Shown piece by piece: positions 21,493 to 31,991 of a DNA stretch of 64,000 nt. The DNA comes from Helianthus annuus. Taxonomy: Eukaryota > Streptophyta > Magnoliopsida > Asterales > Asteraceae. The stretch spans positions 78,117,392 to 78,181,391 of the forward strand of contig NC_035444.2 of NCBI RefSeq assembly GCF_002127325.2, given 5' to 3'. A program made the position numbers and the translations under genes. The notes below the pieces were generated by a model that worked only from the letters and a program-made list of their open reading frames with translations, was not told the DNA's origin and made no database searches. The first letter of the stretch is position 1. Each line of letters starts with the position of its first letter.

Positions 21493-21955
21493 TGTTAGTG
21501 CACCTACGTCTGCTGACTACGTCTTCTATCAAGTCTTGAAGGTTGAACAGATCAAACATGACACGGAATCCTAGATTAGATTGTTTGAACAGGGATCGCT
21601 TATATGTACAAATCTAGGGTCGCTTTTGTGTCATAGTTGGGTTAGGATCGCCTATGTGGACATGTGCTGGATCGCTTATGTGTCACTGTGTAGGGTCGCT
21701 CATACGGCATGTCGTATGAGCGGACCAGAACCTCTATATATAGGTCTGTAGAGCGATCCACATCAGTTAGTGAGAGGTGTATTGTTCCGGTACTCTGCCG
21801 AAGTGCTGTCTGATCGTGTAATCTTGCAAGAAATCAATACAACAGTAATATTAAAGTGAATACAGCGTCAATTGCACCGAATTATTAGTTTCCGCCTCTT
21901 AATTCGGATACGAACTTCTCTGAACGACTCAAACAGGTCGACGAACGATCCTACA
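21493..21955 (+). repeat. 3' LTR of copy A (463 bp)
   Basis: It runs from TGTTAGTGCACC to GATCCTACA. It has the same length as the 5' LTR, with four substitutions, and a TATA box near 21733-21743. It is followed by the target duplication TGTCT. Confidence 0.95.
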
Positions 21956-22427
21956 TGTCTGCATTAGTTGACCATGCCCCCGTGTCCGCTGAGCACGACC
22001 CCGTGTGCAGAAGCATATCTGTACTATCAAGATTTGCCTGGATTCCGCGAATCTTATAGTTGACCACGGCCCCGTGTCCGCTGAGCACGGCCTCGTGGTG
22101 GGCGATGGAAGCTTCTACAACTTTGTCTTTTCTGCTGAGATTTGGGCACGCCCCCGTGCTCACTAAGCACGGGTCGTGTTCAGTCTTCTGTCTTCTTGTT
22201 TTGCTTGGGAAGATGCTGCCGGGAGGTCGAGCATGCCACGTTTGCTCCTTTTCTTGTATTTATATTAGATTTAGCTGCCTTTTTGCTTCTTTTGTTTATT
22301 TGAGCTCATTTAATCCTGAAAATACAAAAGGAAGACAAAAAGCACTCTTTTTCCAACATTAGTACTAAAAAGGGTTAGTTTTATGCCATAATTGATGTAA
22401 TTTATATGTTGCATTTTGTGCACATCA

Positions 22428-24229
22428 AATACCCACACACTTGAATTTTTGCTTGTCCTCAAGCTAAACTCTTTATAATGTGGCTTTTTCACTCCCTAAT
22501 GGAATGGGTAGAAGAGAAGGTTTTTGGGCTTGTCATAGAGTGTCGGGATTTCCAAGATTCTTTATTAAGTTTTATTTTTATTTATTTACAATCCTATTCG
22601 TCATGATTTATTAAAAACGTTTCATAAGATAAATTACTTATTAGGGCATAACATGCCTTTTTAAAATTCCATTTATATACAAGTTCACATACCTCACGGG
22701 GGATCACTCAACACTCGGCCAAAAGTGTAAATTTTTTAGTGGATCACTCGAGAGCGGCATGGAACTTACTCCTACCATAAGCTTGCCAAGCAATCAATCC
22801 TCCTCCTTTTTAACTATAAACCTTTGTAAATATCAAGAGGACGTTTTGGGTGAAGGGTTAGGCTTGGGCTAAAGGTGGGTGGTTGGGTTAGTGGTTAGTA
22901 AAAGGGCGAAAAGCGTAAAAAGCATCGGTTTTTTCAAAGACTTTTTATTTTTGACAATTTATTTTATTTTGATGAACCATTTCTCTCAAACAAAGTTATT
23001 TTTGATGAACTTGTTTGTTTATTTGGTCTCATCATTTTTTTTGTAACTCATAAGAAAAACCGAGCTTTGTTACTAAAAGAAAGGGTTAAAAATGAAAAGG
23101 GGTTTTGGTGGGTAAAAAGGGTGTTTGTTTTTGGGTTAAGAAATGAAAAGGTTTAGGCTCAAAGGGGTTAACTAGGGGGATTTTGGGTAGATGGTAAAAA
23201 AAAATTTGAAAAATAATGGTGTAGAAAGAAAAAAAGGGGTTAGTCCTAATGCCTCCGTCATTTACTTACTCGGGTTTAAGTTGGTAAGGACCGGGAATGC
23301 ATTGTTGTCGCAAGTTATAGAGTCGTAAGAACCAAGCGGTTATTCACACAAGAAACGAAAAATGAGCATTTAGTGTAAAGATATGTATTTGTATGCTCGA
23401 TAAAGGCTCAAAACTCACTTTTGTGGGAATGGGTTTTTATGTGATCAAGTATATATAATCAAATTTTAACTAAGCTTATCATGCCGTTTCATAATTTACT
23501 TATGTTGGTTCTTTTTATCACAACGCTGTCGGTTGTAAATTTGTAAAAATATAACCTTGTTAGAACTTGAAATTCCCAAATTAAACCTAGACAAGTGAAA
23601 AGAAATTGAAATTTTTGAAATTTTTTTTTGGGGTGATTAGCGGTTCCAATAGAGTTTCGTGTAAGGCTTGTTAATTAGGACTTGTAAGATTCAAGGTTTT
23701 AGCATTCCCCCCACGCTTAAATTACACATTGTCCTCAATGTGTCCCAAAAATAAGGTTTTAGGTTGATTGAATGTGTAAAAGGGTGTTAAAAAGCAAAAT
23801 GTTGTGTTACTGGTCGCCTGGACACGACCCCGTGGTGTCCGGGCACGGCCCCGTGTTCAGGTGCCAGTAACAAGATTTAGTAAAGAGAAACAGAAGCCTG
23901 GACACGGGGGCGTGTTCAGTGAGCACGCCCTGTGTCCAGTTACCTGAACTGGGCATTTTCTACAGACTGTGCAGCACAGGGTCGTGTTGAGTGGACACGG
24001 CCCGTGCCGAACTTGCTGTAATGAAGAAATTTTGTCGGGAAGCTCTGTTTTTGTGCATGGGGTGATGTTTCTCGTTTCCCTTGTCATCCTTCACCATCCC
24101 GAGTGTGTTTTATTCCTGAAAATTAAAATTAAACTAAAAATTAATCTAAGCTGAACTAAGGATAGTTCCGCGGAATGCCTCCGTGGTGCGCCACGTTTAT
24201 AAGGGTCCTTGGCTAGACCTAAAGTCTGG
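22428..24229 (-). other. Noncoding 3' part of the Athila-like element
   Basis: No ORF of note. In Athila elements the RT, RNase H and integrase genes would be expected between protease and 3' LTR; none is recognisable in these 1.8 kb. The stretch contains simple purine-rich sequence (near 22850-23240). Three pairs of the CACGGCCCCGTG-type palindrome lie at 23820-24010. Confidence 0.6.
23820..24010. repeat. Doublets of the CACGGCCCCGTG palindrome (one of several clusters in the Athila-like element)
   Basis: CACGGCCCCGTG and degenerate forms (CACGACCCCGTG, CACGGCCCGTG) occur in pairs about 20-25 bp apart. Clusters lie at 11325-11372, 21968-22012, 22060-22100, 22145-22185, 23820-24010, 26560-26600, 26644-26690, 26725-26765, 28107-28150, 28195-28235, 28288-28325 and 28368-28388. 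They occur in both LTRs, before gag and in the 3' region. Confidence 0.8.
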
Positions 24230-25200
24230 TCACATGTTATCTGAGCGGGATGTTTTGCATCCCATGTTGCACCGTTGGAGAGCATCATCCAAACTCGAAT
24301 AAATGACCTTCATGTAGTTGACCGGGTCATCATCCTCTACTCTCTTTCCAACCCCAAACTTCACTTCCTTTTCCCCAAACTTCAATGTAAGTGTCCCGTC
24401 ATTCATGTCTACCACTACTTTTGCAGTGGCTAGAAATGGCCTCCCTAGTATGAGGGGGACTTCGGTGTCCTCTTCCATATCTAGTATGACAAAGTCGGCT
24501 GGGTAGACGAAATTGTCGACTTTGACCAATAGATTTCCAGCGACACCTTGCGGGTATTTGACGGATCTGTCCGCAAGTTGTATACTCATCTTGGTAGGGC
24601 TTGTTTTCCCTAGGCTGAGTCGTTTGACCATTGATGCAGGCATGAGGTTAATGCTAGCCCCAAGGTCGGCTAGTGCATTACGAACGGGGGATTCCCCGAT
24701 CACGCAAGGGATCGTGAAGCTTCCAGAATCAATCTTCTTTTGTGGGTATTTGTTGAGTACAAGGGCGGAGCATTCTTCGCCTAAGTTAACTAATTGCAAT
24801 GATTCAATTTTCCTTTTATGAGTGAGGAAGTCCCTCATGAATTTTGAGTATTTAGGCATTTGAGTTAGGACTTCGATAAATGGAATATTAACATGCAATT
24901 GTTTTAGTAAATTTTCGATTTTTGCGAATTGCTCATTGGTCTTTTGGCGAATTAACCTACCGGGGTATGGGACCAGAGGAATCTTAGTGGGCTCTTGTAC
25001 CGGTGGGGAAACCCTTTCTTGCTGTTGCGTAGGTGGAGCCGCGGGTTGGCTTCTTTCCGTCGGTGCAGGGTGGGTTTCTTCGGAGCCTACAATACGGTTT
25101 CTCAAAGATATGAGATGTACTTGTGCCTTTGGGTTGGTTTCGGTATTGCTTGGTAACGCGCCTTGTGGCCTCTTGGAGAAATTTTGAGCTATTTGATTTA
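24230..25200 (-). pseudogene. Athila-like protease (retropepsin) region
   Basis: A clean frame of 291 residues (25105 down to 24230) continues upstream in frame to about 25190 (NQIAQNFS...NTETNPKAQVHLISLRNRIV). The core shows TIPCVIGE, NALADLGASINLMP with the catalytic DLGAS near residue 143, ILGRPFLATA and DMNDGTLTLKFGEKEVKFGV, all typical of Athila-type aspartic proteases. It is separated from gag by a frameshift near 25200-25265 and is followed by noncoding DNA instead of RT. Confidence 0.8.
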
Positions 25201-25263
25201 ATTGTTTTCAATGTTTTGTATACTAGCTTGTTGATTTCTATAATTCGATTCCAATTGTTGAAA

Positions 25264-26480
25264 TCAATCCGAGTTTTTCTTTTCAGTGTCGGAGATTAGG
25301 CGAGACACAGTGTCTTCAAGCCTTTCTCTTCTACTTTGTTGCCGAGGGAAACTTTGTGACTCATTTCTTGGTTGTTGAAAGTTTGTTCGTTGGTTTAGGT
25401 TTTGTTGGTTACTACTATTGCCGGGTTCTCTCCAACCAAGGTTAGGGTGGTTACGCCATCCTTGGTTGTAGGTCCCCGTTGGAGGACCCGACGGCCTAGG
25501 TCTGTTGTCAATGTAGTTTACCGATTCTGGTTGATCACCTGTTTCTTTCATACAACTCCAATTTTCATGCGGCCCACCACACCCTTCACAAGCCATAACC
25601 GAGACCGTTTTTATCATTTCTAACTTTTTGATTTTTGAAGACAGTGCCTCTATTTGGGCTTGTAAAGAAGTGCTTTCATCAACCTTATGGGCGCCCGGGG
25701 CAATAGTTTTATTGCCTCGGGGAGTGTGCCACTGAAAATTGGTTTGAGCAATTTCCTCAATTTGATTGTATATTTCATGTGGGCGTCCATTACCTAAAAG
25801 TCCCTCAGAGCTAGAGTCAAGTGTTTGTCTTGTGTGTGGCAACAACCTATTGTAGAAAGTGGATACTTGTTGCCATACTGCAAGACCGTGATGAGGACAC
25901 TTTCACAATAGCTCCTTGAACCTTTCCAAGTTTCATATAAGGATTCCCCATCCTCTTGTGAATATGTATTAATTTCAGTCATTAATTTAGCCATTTTAGC
26001 GGGAGGGAAATACTTATATAGAAACTTTTGGGCTAGTTCATCCCAGGTGTTTACCGTGCCAACTGGGAGGGCATTGAGCCAAGCCTTTGCTCGGTCCTTT
26101 GGTGAAAATGGAAACATTCGAAGGCGGATGGCGTTGTTTGATGCTCCATTGATCCGAAAGGTATCACATATTTCTAAGAAAGTAGTAATATGTAGATGGG
26201 GATCCTCGTCCGCAAGCCCATGGAAGGTTGCGGAGTTTTGAAGCATTTGTATCAAATGTGGCCAAAGTTCGAAGTTGTTAGCTTCGACATTCGGTGCATT
26301 GATAGCGGCGCCGAGATTAGCTACGGTGGGTCGTAGGTAATCCATGAGGGTACGTTGATCTGCCATTGGAAGTGGGTCCCCCGAGACTTTCTCTTGGTTT
26401 TTAGCTTTGAGTCTTTTTCTGAGAAAGCGTTCGGGTTCTTCTAGAGGTTCTTTTATGTCGCTACAAGAACTGGAGCTCAT
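25264..26480 (-). pseudogene. Athila-like gag, broken by one frameshift and one stop
   Basis: The likely start is the ATG at 26480 (MSSSSCSDIKEP). The first frame gives the Gag core: NNFELWPHLIQMLQNSATFHGL, then AKAWLNALPVGTVNTWDELAQKFL, then EDGESLYETW. Near 25920 the frame changes by one base, and a TGA near 25905 interrupts the new frame (KELL-stop-KCPHHGL). It continues as LLPHTRQTLDSSSEGLLGNG to 25264, with a Cys/His-poor segment CEGCGGPHENWSC and a Gln/Asn-rich tail. This order is characteristic of Athila-type Gag in plants. Confidence 0.85.
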
Positions 26481-26865
26481 ACAATATGTAGAAAATTCAG
26501 ATGTGGCTCCTGGGTTCCAAGTCCTGCAGTGAAAACAGAAAAGAATATTGGTCAGAAGGTTCACCACGGCCCCGTGCTCAGTGAACACGGCCCGTGGTCG
26601 GAGATACAGTGATTGTTTTCCGGATCCCTGTTACTGGGGAATTGGACACGGCCCCGTGTTGCACCGACACGGCCCCGTGCTCAACTCTCTGTAACTCGGA
26701 AAATAAAAACTGCCAGTAATAACGCTGGGCACGGCCCGTGTCCGACCAGGCACGGCCCGTGCTGAGCCCTGCAGAATCTGAAAAATGAAGAAAATCCTAA
26801 AAAAATAAAATAAAATAAAATAAATTGATTAGGCCGCTGATTCCTAACTTTCTTAAAATCCTTGT

Positions 26866-26890
26866 GTCCCCGGCAACGGCGCCAAAAACT
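26866..26890 (-). promoter_or_regulatory. Primer-binding site of the Athila-like element
   Basis: On the - strand, just inside the 5' LTR (TGATGCG... on the + strand), comes TTGGCGCCGTTGCCGGGG. This is the usual Athila-lineage primer site, generally taken to match a tRNA-Asp. Confidence 0.82.
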
Positions 26891-28632
26891 TGATGCGTGT
26901 TAGTGTGTATATGTTTTAGGTATATATTTTAAGCCCTTTTTACACTTTTCTAGCCAAGTTTTAAATTTATAAACACGATATTCACTAACACTAAACACAC
27001 ATATGGGCAAGTGCACCCATCTTGGACGTAGTATAGTGTTGGTAAGATACCGAGGTCGTCCAAGGACACAAGAGCTTTTAGTACCGGTTTATCCTCAACG
27101 TCTAATCAAATCAAAAATTAGAAAAAAGGTTTTTAAACTAGAAAAAATAAAACTAACTAAAATGCTAAAAAAAAAATAAAAAAAAACAGATAGACAAGAT
27201 GAATCACTTGGATCCGACTCGTGTGTAGTATAACCTTTGATTATTTTCGCACTTTTGCACTTGTTTAAGCGATTATCCTAGTTATTGTAGTAGACCCCTC
27301 TTTTGAAGGTGACATTACCCTCAACCCAGTAGTTTGAGTCGGCAATGATACAATCCTAAAGGGTCGGATTATTGAAAGATAATTAATTTAGTTATTAATG
27401 CATAATGTGGTAGGCCCCTCTTTTGAAGGTGACGTTACCCTCGGCTAAGTAGTCTGAGTCAGCAGGGATACAGTCCTAAGTAGCCGGGTTAAAGTTTTAA
27501 TAGTAGTTTAACTTATGAGGGGATCAAAGAGTTTGGACCCCCGCCATCCAATACCGGTGGGTATTGAAGGAGGTCCTACTAAATTTGACCCAGGTCCTTT
27601 GCAGGATCTATACACTGAACAATGGCAAGACTCTTACCAAACCGTTCCCTTAACCCTCGACCAGGTAGCCAACATACCTCCATATAGACCATGGAGATAT
27701 GAATGGTGAAAATCTTTTATTTTATAAAGACAGTAAAGTAATGCCAAGACACCACGGACAAACGATAAGGAAGAATCGCCTTCAACATAAGAAACTAGTA
27801 ATTAAAGTCATTAATACATAACCAATTATAAAGTGCAAAAGATTAAAAATAAAAAGTATTACACTAAACACTTGTCTTCACCAAGTGATGTAAGAGACTT
27901 AGGCAAACATGGCCTTTGATTGTCAAGAACTCTTACCATCAATCTTGGATCCCGAGACGACTCACACACTCTATGATGGACAATGGATGATGGTGGTGGA
28001 TGATGGTGTTGTGATGGTGGTGGGTGGTGGGTGAAGTGTGAGAGATATGGTGTGCCAAAGTATGAGTTGCAAGAGCTCCAAGCACTCCTATTTATAGGCT
28101 GAACAGAAGCACGAACACGGCCCCGTGTCCATTGGACACAGCCCCGTGTCCATCCTCCTCTCTTTCTTCATTAAATGCAGTTTGTCTGCATTAGTTGACC
28201 ACGCCCACATGTCCGCTGAGCACGACTCCGTGTGCAGAAGCATATCTGTACTATCAAGATTTGCCTGGATTCCGCGAATCTTATAGTTGACCACGGCCCC
28301 ATGTCCGCTGAGCACGGCCCCGTTGTGGGTGATGGATGCTTCTACAACTTTGTCTTTTCTGCTGACACTGAGCACGGAGCGTGTTCAGTCTTCTGTCTTC
28401 TTGTTTTGCTTGGGAAGATGCTGCAGGGAGGTCAGGCATGCCACGTTTGCTCCTTTTCTTGTATTTATGTTAGATTTAGCTGCCTTTTGCTTCTTTTGTT
28501 TATTTGAGCTCATTTAATCCTAAAAATACAAAAGGAAGACAAAAGCACTCTTTTTTCCAACATTAGTACTAAAAAAGGGTTAGTTTTATGCCATAATTGA
28601 TGTAATTTATATGTCGCATTTTGTGCACATCA
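26891..28632 (-). repeat. 5' LTR of the Athila-like element (1742 bp)
   Basis: It runs from TGATGCGTG to GCACATCA on the + strand. A minus-strand TATA box (TATAAATA, + strand 28089-28096) lies in GCCTATAAATAGGAG. It contains the 118-bp duplication and several CACGGCCCCGTG doublets. It matches 10102-11397 plus 21961-22427 with many scattered substitutions. Confidence 0.88.
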
Positions 28633-29729
28633 ACACTTTCTTTCAATCAGGGAAACTGACAAGTCTTCACGAGCTGTGAATGTACCTCTGAGAGAGGCGG
28701 TTTTAGGCACGAGGTGCCAACTCCTGTTACCTTTGAGTTTGATCCATACCTGATTTACGACAGGCAGTATACAAACTCTTGGCTCACATATAGACATGAG
28801 CATTACTCAGCATCATAGGACAAACGGTTAGAGTCAGCGAACCCTTGAAGACATGCTGCGAGCATGTGTGTGAATAACTTAGTAAAAATTTGAAAGGACA
28901 CCTACCTATGGTTGACTTTACTGCAACAGCTACCATTCTAGTATTCAGGCAGCTCTGGTTGGAGCATTGCATGGACGATAATGCCAATCTCATTGTTGGA
29001 CTAAGGAGGGTGACAACCTAATCACAGATCCAGGATTTGTACTCAAACCTCTTGGGATGATTGTTTAGATTGGAAACCGTTTAGCAACAACACGTGACCA
29101 TCAGGGAAGCTGATAAGCTTAGGAAACACTGGGAGTTCGCTCTGGGCGAACGTATCATAATCGAAAGCCTCACCCTGGGAGGGTGCGGTACGCTATGGGA
29201 AATGTGGCAAGCTTAGTTTGCGGTACGCTGGGACATTTGGATTTCTGGAACGGATCGGTGATGTGACTCACAAACTCGAGTTACCTGATGAATTGGGTAA
29301 CGGTCACAATGCCATTTATGCCTCGAATCTAAAGAAGTGTTTGTCAGATGGAAAACTAGTGATACCCTTATTAGAACCTAAGGCTAGCGACAAGTTGCAG
29401 TCATCGTGTAATCTACTGAAATCATGGACCAGGACGTCAGGATTCGTTAGCATAGTCAAATTTCAATCGTGAGAGTTCGTTGGAACTCAAGACGTGGACC
29501 AGAGTTCACGTGGGAACGCAATGGTCGGAGTAAGCTCTAGTATCCTTAGTTATTCAAGCGGTTGTATTAACTTATGATATCATTGGCGAATTTCGGGACG
29601 AAATTCCCTTTCAAGTTGGGGATGATGTGGCACCTGGGAAAAATATACAGTCATCCTGATTTAACGCCATGCTACTTTGGATTGCTTACCAAATTTCGGG
29701 ACGAAATTTCATTCAAGTTGGGGATGATG
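28633..29729 (+). pseudogene. Decayed Ty3/gypsy pol, continuation: integrase and chromodomain-like tail
   Basis: It continues the reading broken at 10101 (HFLSIRETDK). From 29218, RYAGTFGFLERIGDVTHKLEL and [14 protein letters not shown] align with [21 protein letters not shown] and [14 protein letters not shown] of the intact Tekay-like Pol. [21 protein letters not shown] sequence follows near 29468-29520. Several stops and shifts interrupt it. The last 120 bp repeat the TTTCGGGACGAAATT palindrome twice, each followed by CAAGTTGGGGATGATGTGGCA. The second copy is the polypurine tract before the 3' LTR. Confidence 0.83.
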
Positions 29730-30639
29730 TGGCAACCCGTGCCTTAGAGCCTTTTATCGTACCCTGATGTAACATATACGAACTTTATATGGCCAGTTGG
29801 CGCATAAATTTATATTGAATATTAATGAGTTGTTTGTGCGTGATGTGTGAAATGATAAATGTTTGTGTGTGGTATGTGAGATGTCAAATGTGAATGTTGT
29901 CAGTAATATAATCGAGTCGCACAAAGGTCCGGGTCACACACCTATAACTTGGGCCGATCACTCTCTTCCTGTAAACTAAGCCATTCTCGGCCCAGCTCCC
30001 CTAGGCCCAAAGCTAAGTCCAACTCCTCTGAAGCCTAAACGAAACACAAGCGGGTTTGGCCCACTTGCTCAACCGTTTGCGCACATAAGGGGGTAATATA
30101 CGTGATCCTCATTATCACACAAACACATTGAATTGCAAACCCTAGCTCCTTCTCCTTGGATGATCAACGGCAGTCCCTCCCAACCCGAAGCCCTCATTCT
30201 CTCGGCTTGGCCCTCCCTCGCACGCGATCTCCCTCGGTTAGTATCATCCCTGTAATCGAGTCATTTGTTATGGTGATTGATTGTGTTATCTTGTTGAATG
30301 ATCTTGTCGAATGACCTTGACTATATGTTAATTGATTGATGTGATTAATTGTGGTGTATGTGTGACATACTATTGTATGTGATTTATCTGTTGAAGGGTT
30401 TAGTGTAGAGTGTTCATAAGAGAGATTGTACGTGACCAGCGTTTGAATAATGATTGTATCGATAATTTCTATATGTTTCTGATAATCATTGTTATGGCTG
30501 GGTTGAAGTCATTTTGTGATTAGGAACTAATGGTGCTGATTGGATGAAGGTAATTGTACTAACTTAGATGGTCGTGGAAGTAGGGTTTCTGTGTGTGCAA
30601 GATGAACTGGTATTGTGACGAAACTGCATGATGACGAAT

Positions 30640-30770
30640 AACTTAGGTGTTTTGCCACCCTCATGTCGACGAAACACTCAGGTGTTTCGCCACCCTCATG
30701 TCGACGAAACACTCAGGTGTTTCGCCACCCTCATGTAGACAAAATACTTTGGTGTTTCGCCACCTTCTTG
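30640..30770. repeat. 35-bp tandem repeat in the decayed LTR, about four copies
   Basis: The unit GACGAAACACTCAGGTGTTT plus CGCCACCCTCATGTC recurs at 35-bp spacing. The middle two copies are nearly perfect and the outer ones diverged. GAAACAC and GTGTTTC within the unit are inverted, so each unit can form a hairpin. Confidence 0.88.
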
Positions 30771-31195
30771 CCAACGAAATACTTGATGGATAGTTCACAA
30801 TAGACTGTGGTTAGAACATGAATAACAATGAATGAATTGCATAATTGTGTTAATGAAACCCTATCACTGCTTGTTAACGATATAAATGTTACCTAAGGAA
30901 ATATGATTTGTTTGTTATGAGTAATACACTTAACTGTTAAGTACCATTGTGAAACATACATGTAATTGTGGAATGGTATGAGTTTGAATAACCGCTATGT
31001 GTTATTCGGTGATCGTTGCTTGAATGCACACTATGATTTTAATTTATACGTGAACCTTGTGAATGTAAACTGATTACGTATACATGAATACGTAGGCTCT
31101 GATTGATTAAGTGTGAACGAATATCTAGTCATACCGAGCAAACCATGATGAGTTCACTTCTCTCAAAACAAGCATGCGTCCGGTGGGGACAATCA

Positions 31196-31340
31196 AACTG
31201 ACAAAACTTATAAACGGATTTTTGTAAACCCATATCCTTGTAGGGGATATGAGGCGGTTTCCATATACCCACATCTTTGTAGGGGATGTGAGGCGGATTT
31301 CACAAACGTATATCCTTGCAGGGGATATGCAACGGTTTTC
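31196..31340. repeat. Three-copy repeat of about 56 bp in the decayed LTR
   Basis: ATATCCTTGTAGGGGATATG followed by AGGCGGTTT-type sequence recurs near 31228, 31273 and 31312. ATATCC and GGATAT are inverted around a short loop, as in the 35-bp units of the young LTR. Confidence 0.7.
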
Positions 31341-31991
31341 AGTAAATGTTGATGTTGGATAATACACTCTCTTCTATTACTTAAGTCCCATCATACTACC
31401 GGGTTGTTGCTTGTAGGGCAACAAGGTTATTAGTTGATAGCACTATTAGGTTTGGCACCCTCACGACGTACCTAGATAGGACGGGCGTGAACTAATAACT
31501 TTAAATCATGACCAATATTTGTTAGAGCATTGGAGAAGGGAAAAAAGGGCTGTATGCGGTATTGAGTTATTATCAACATAACATAACATGAATCAGTAAT
31601 CGGTAACGAACGGTTTAACAAATCTGTGAACTCACCAGCGTTGTCTGATACACGTTTTTCTACATGCTTGCAGGCCTTTTGGTACATGTTGTTGGAACTT
31701 GCTGTCTGGGATGCTGGAGTGGTCATGGGTCAAGTTGCAAGGAATCACGAGACAAGTCTGATGGTTTTTAATACACTTGCTTTATGAAACTCACAACAAA
31801 ATGTAATATGCTTCCGCCGGATAATAGATCTTGTATTGTAACACTTATTTTAATAAATGAAAGTTTTATTTGAAATATCTTGGTAAGTTCAATGTGATTG
31901 GTGGCTGGATCCTGGTACGTCACACGCCTCGCGGGGGTTTCCACATGTGGTATTTTGGGGGTGTAACACTCGTCGTCTTCGTCGTCTCCTC

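Larger units (their letters stand above)
11398..21955 (+). mobile_element. Pol-less Gag LTR retrotransposon, copy A (TR-GAG-like, SIRE/copia-type Gag)
   Basis: The ends are TG...CA with a perfect 5-bp target duplication TGTCT (11393-11397 and 21956-21960). The uninterrupted target sequence is still visible in the right Athila LTR near 28187. The two 463-bp LTRs differ at four positions. The 9.6-kb interior has a primer site, an iterated leader, a Gag-like coding region with two CCHC knuckles, a long 3' noncoding part and a polypurine tract. No protease, integrase, RT or RNase H is present in any frame. A 3449-bp-period tandem duplication explains why it is 10.56 kb while copy B is 7.19 kb. 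Terminal-repeat elements carrying only GAG have been described in plants as TR-GAG; the assignment here is by architecture. Confidence 0.92.
10102..22427 (-). repeat. 3' LTR of the Athila-like element, split by a nested retrotransposon
   Basis: Two parts (10102-11397 and 21961-22427, about 1763 bp together) match the right LTR 26891-28632. They are separated by the nested element 11398-21955 plus one copy of its target duplication TGTCT. On the + strand, TTTATAGG at 11301-11308 gives a minus-strand TATAAATA box, as in the other LTR. A purine-rich run GTGTGTGGGTATT (- strand, near 22428-22440) just inside the LTR is the probable polypurine tract. Confidence 0.88.
10102..28632 (-). mobile_element. 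Athila-like gypsy element without RT or integrase, carrying a nested insertion
   Basis: LTRs at 10102-22427 (interrupted) and 26891-28632 begin TGATG and end CATCA on the + strand. Orientation is - because the primer site, the gag and protease frames and the LTR TATA box all read on that strand. It lies in the integrase region of the decayed gypsy element; flanks ...CACAC and ACACT... give a 4-5 bp target duplication (ACAC at least). Without the nested element the internal part is only about 4.46 kb and contains gag and protease but no RT, RNase H or integrase. The primer site TGGCGCCGTTGCCGGGG and the DLGAS protease are typical of the Athila lineage. The LTR copies differ at many sites, so this insertion is older than the young Tekay-like element. 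Confidence 0.88.
29730..31968 (+). repeat. 3' LTR of the decayed gypsy element (2239 bp)
   Basis: It begins TGGCAACCCG after the polypurine tract GTTGGGGATGATG and ends GGGGGTGTAACA. The last 100 bp (GATTGGTGGCTGGATCCTGG ... GGGTGTAACA) are homologous to the end of the young Tekay-like LTR. It carries two tandem-repeat blocks, at 30640-30770 and 31196-31340, but not the 25-bp TCGGAC array. Confidence 0.75.
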
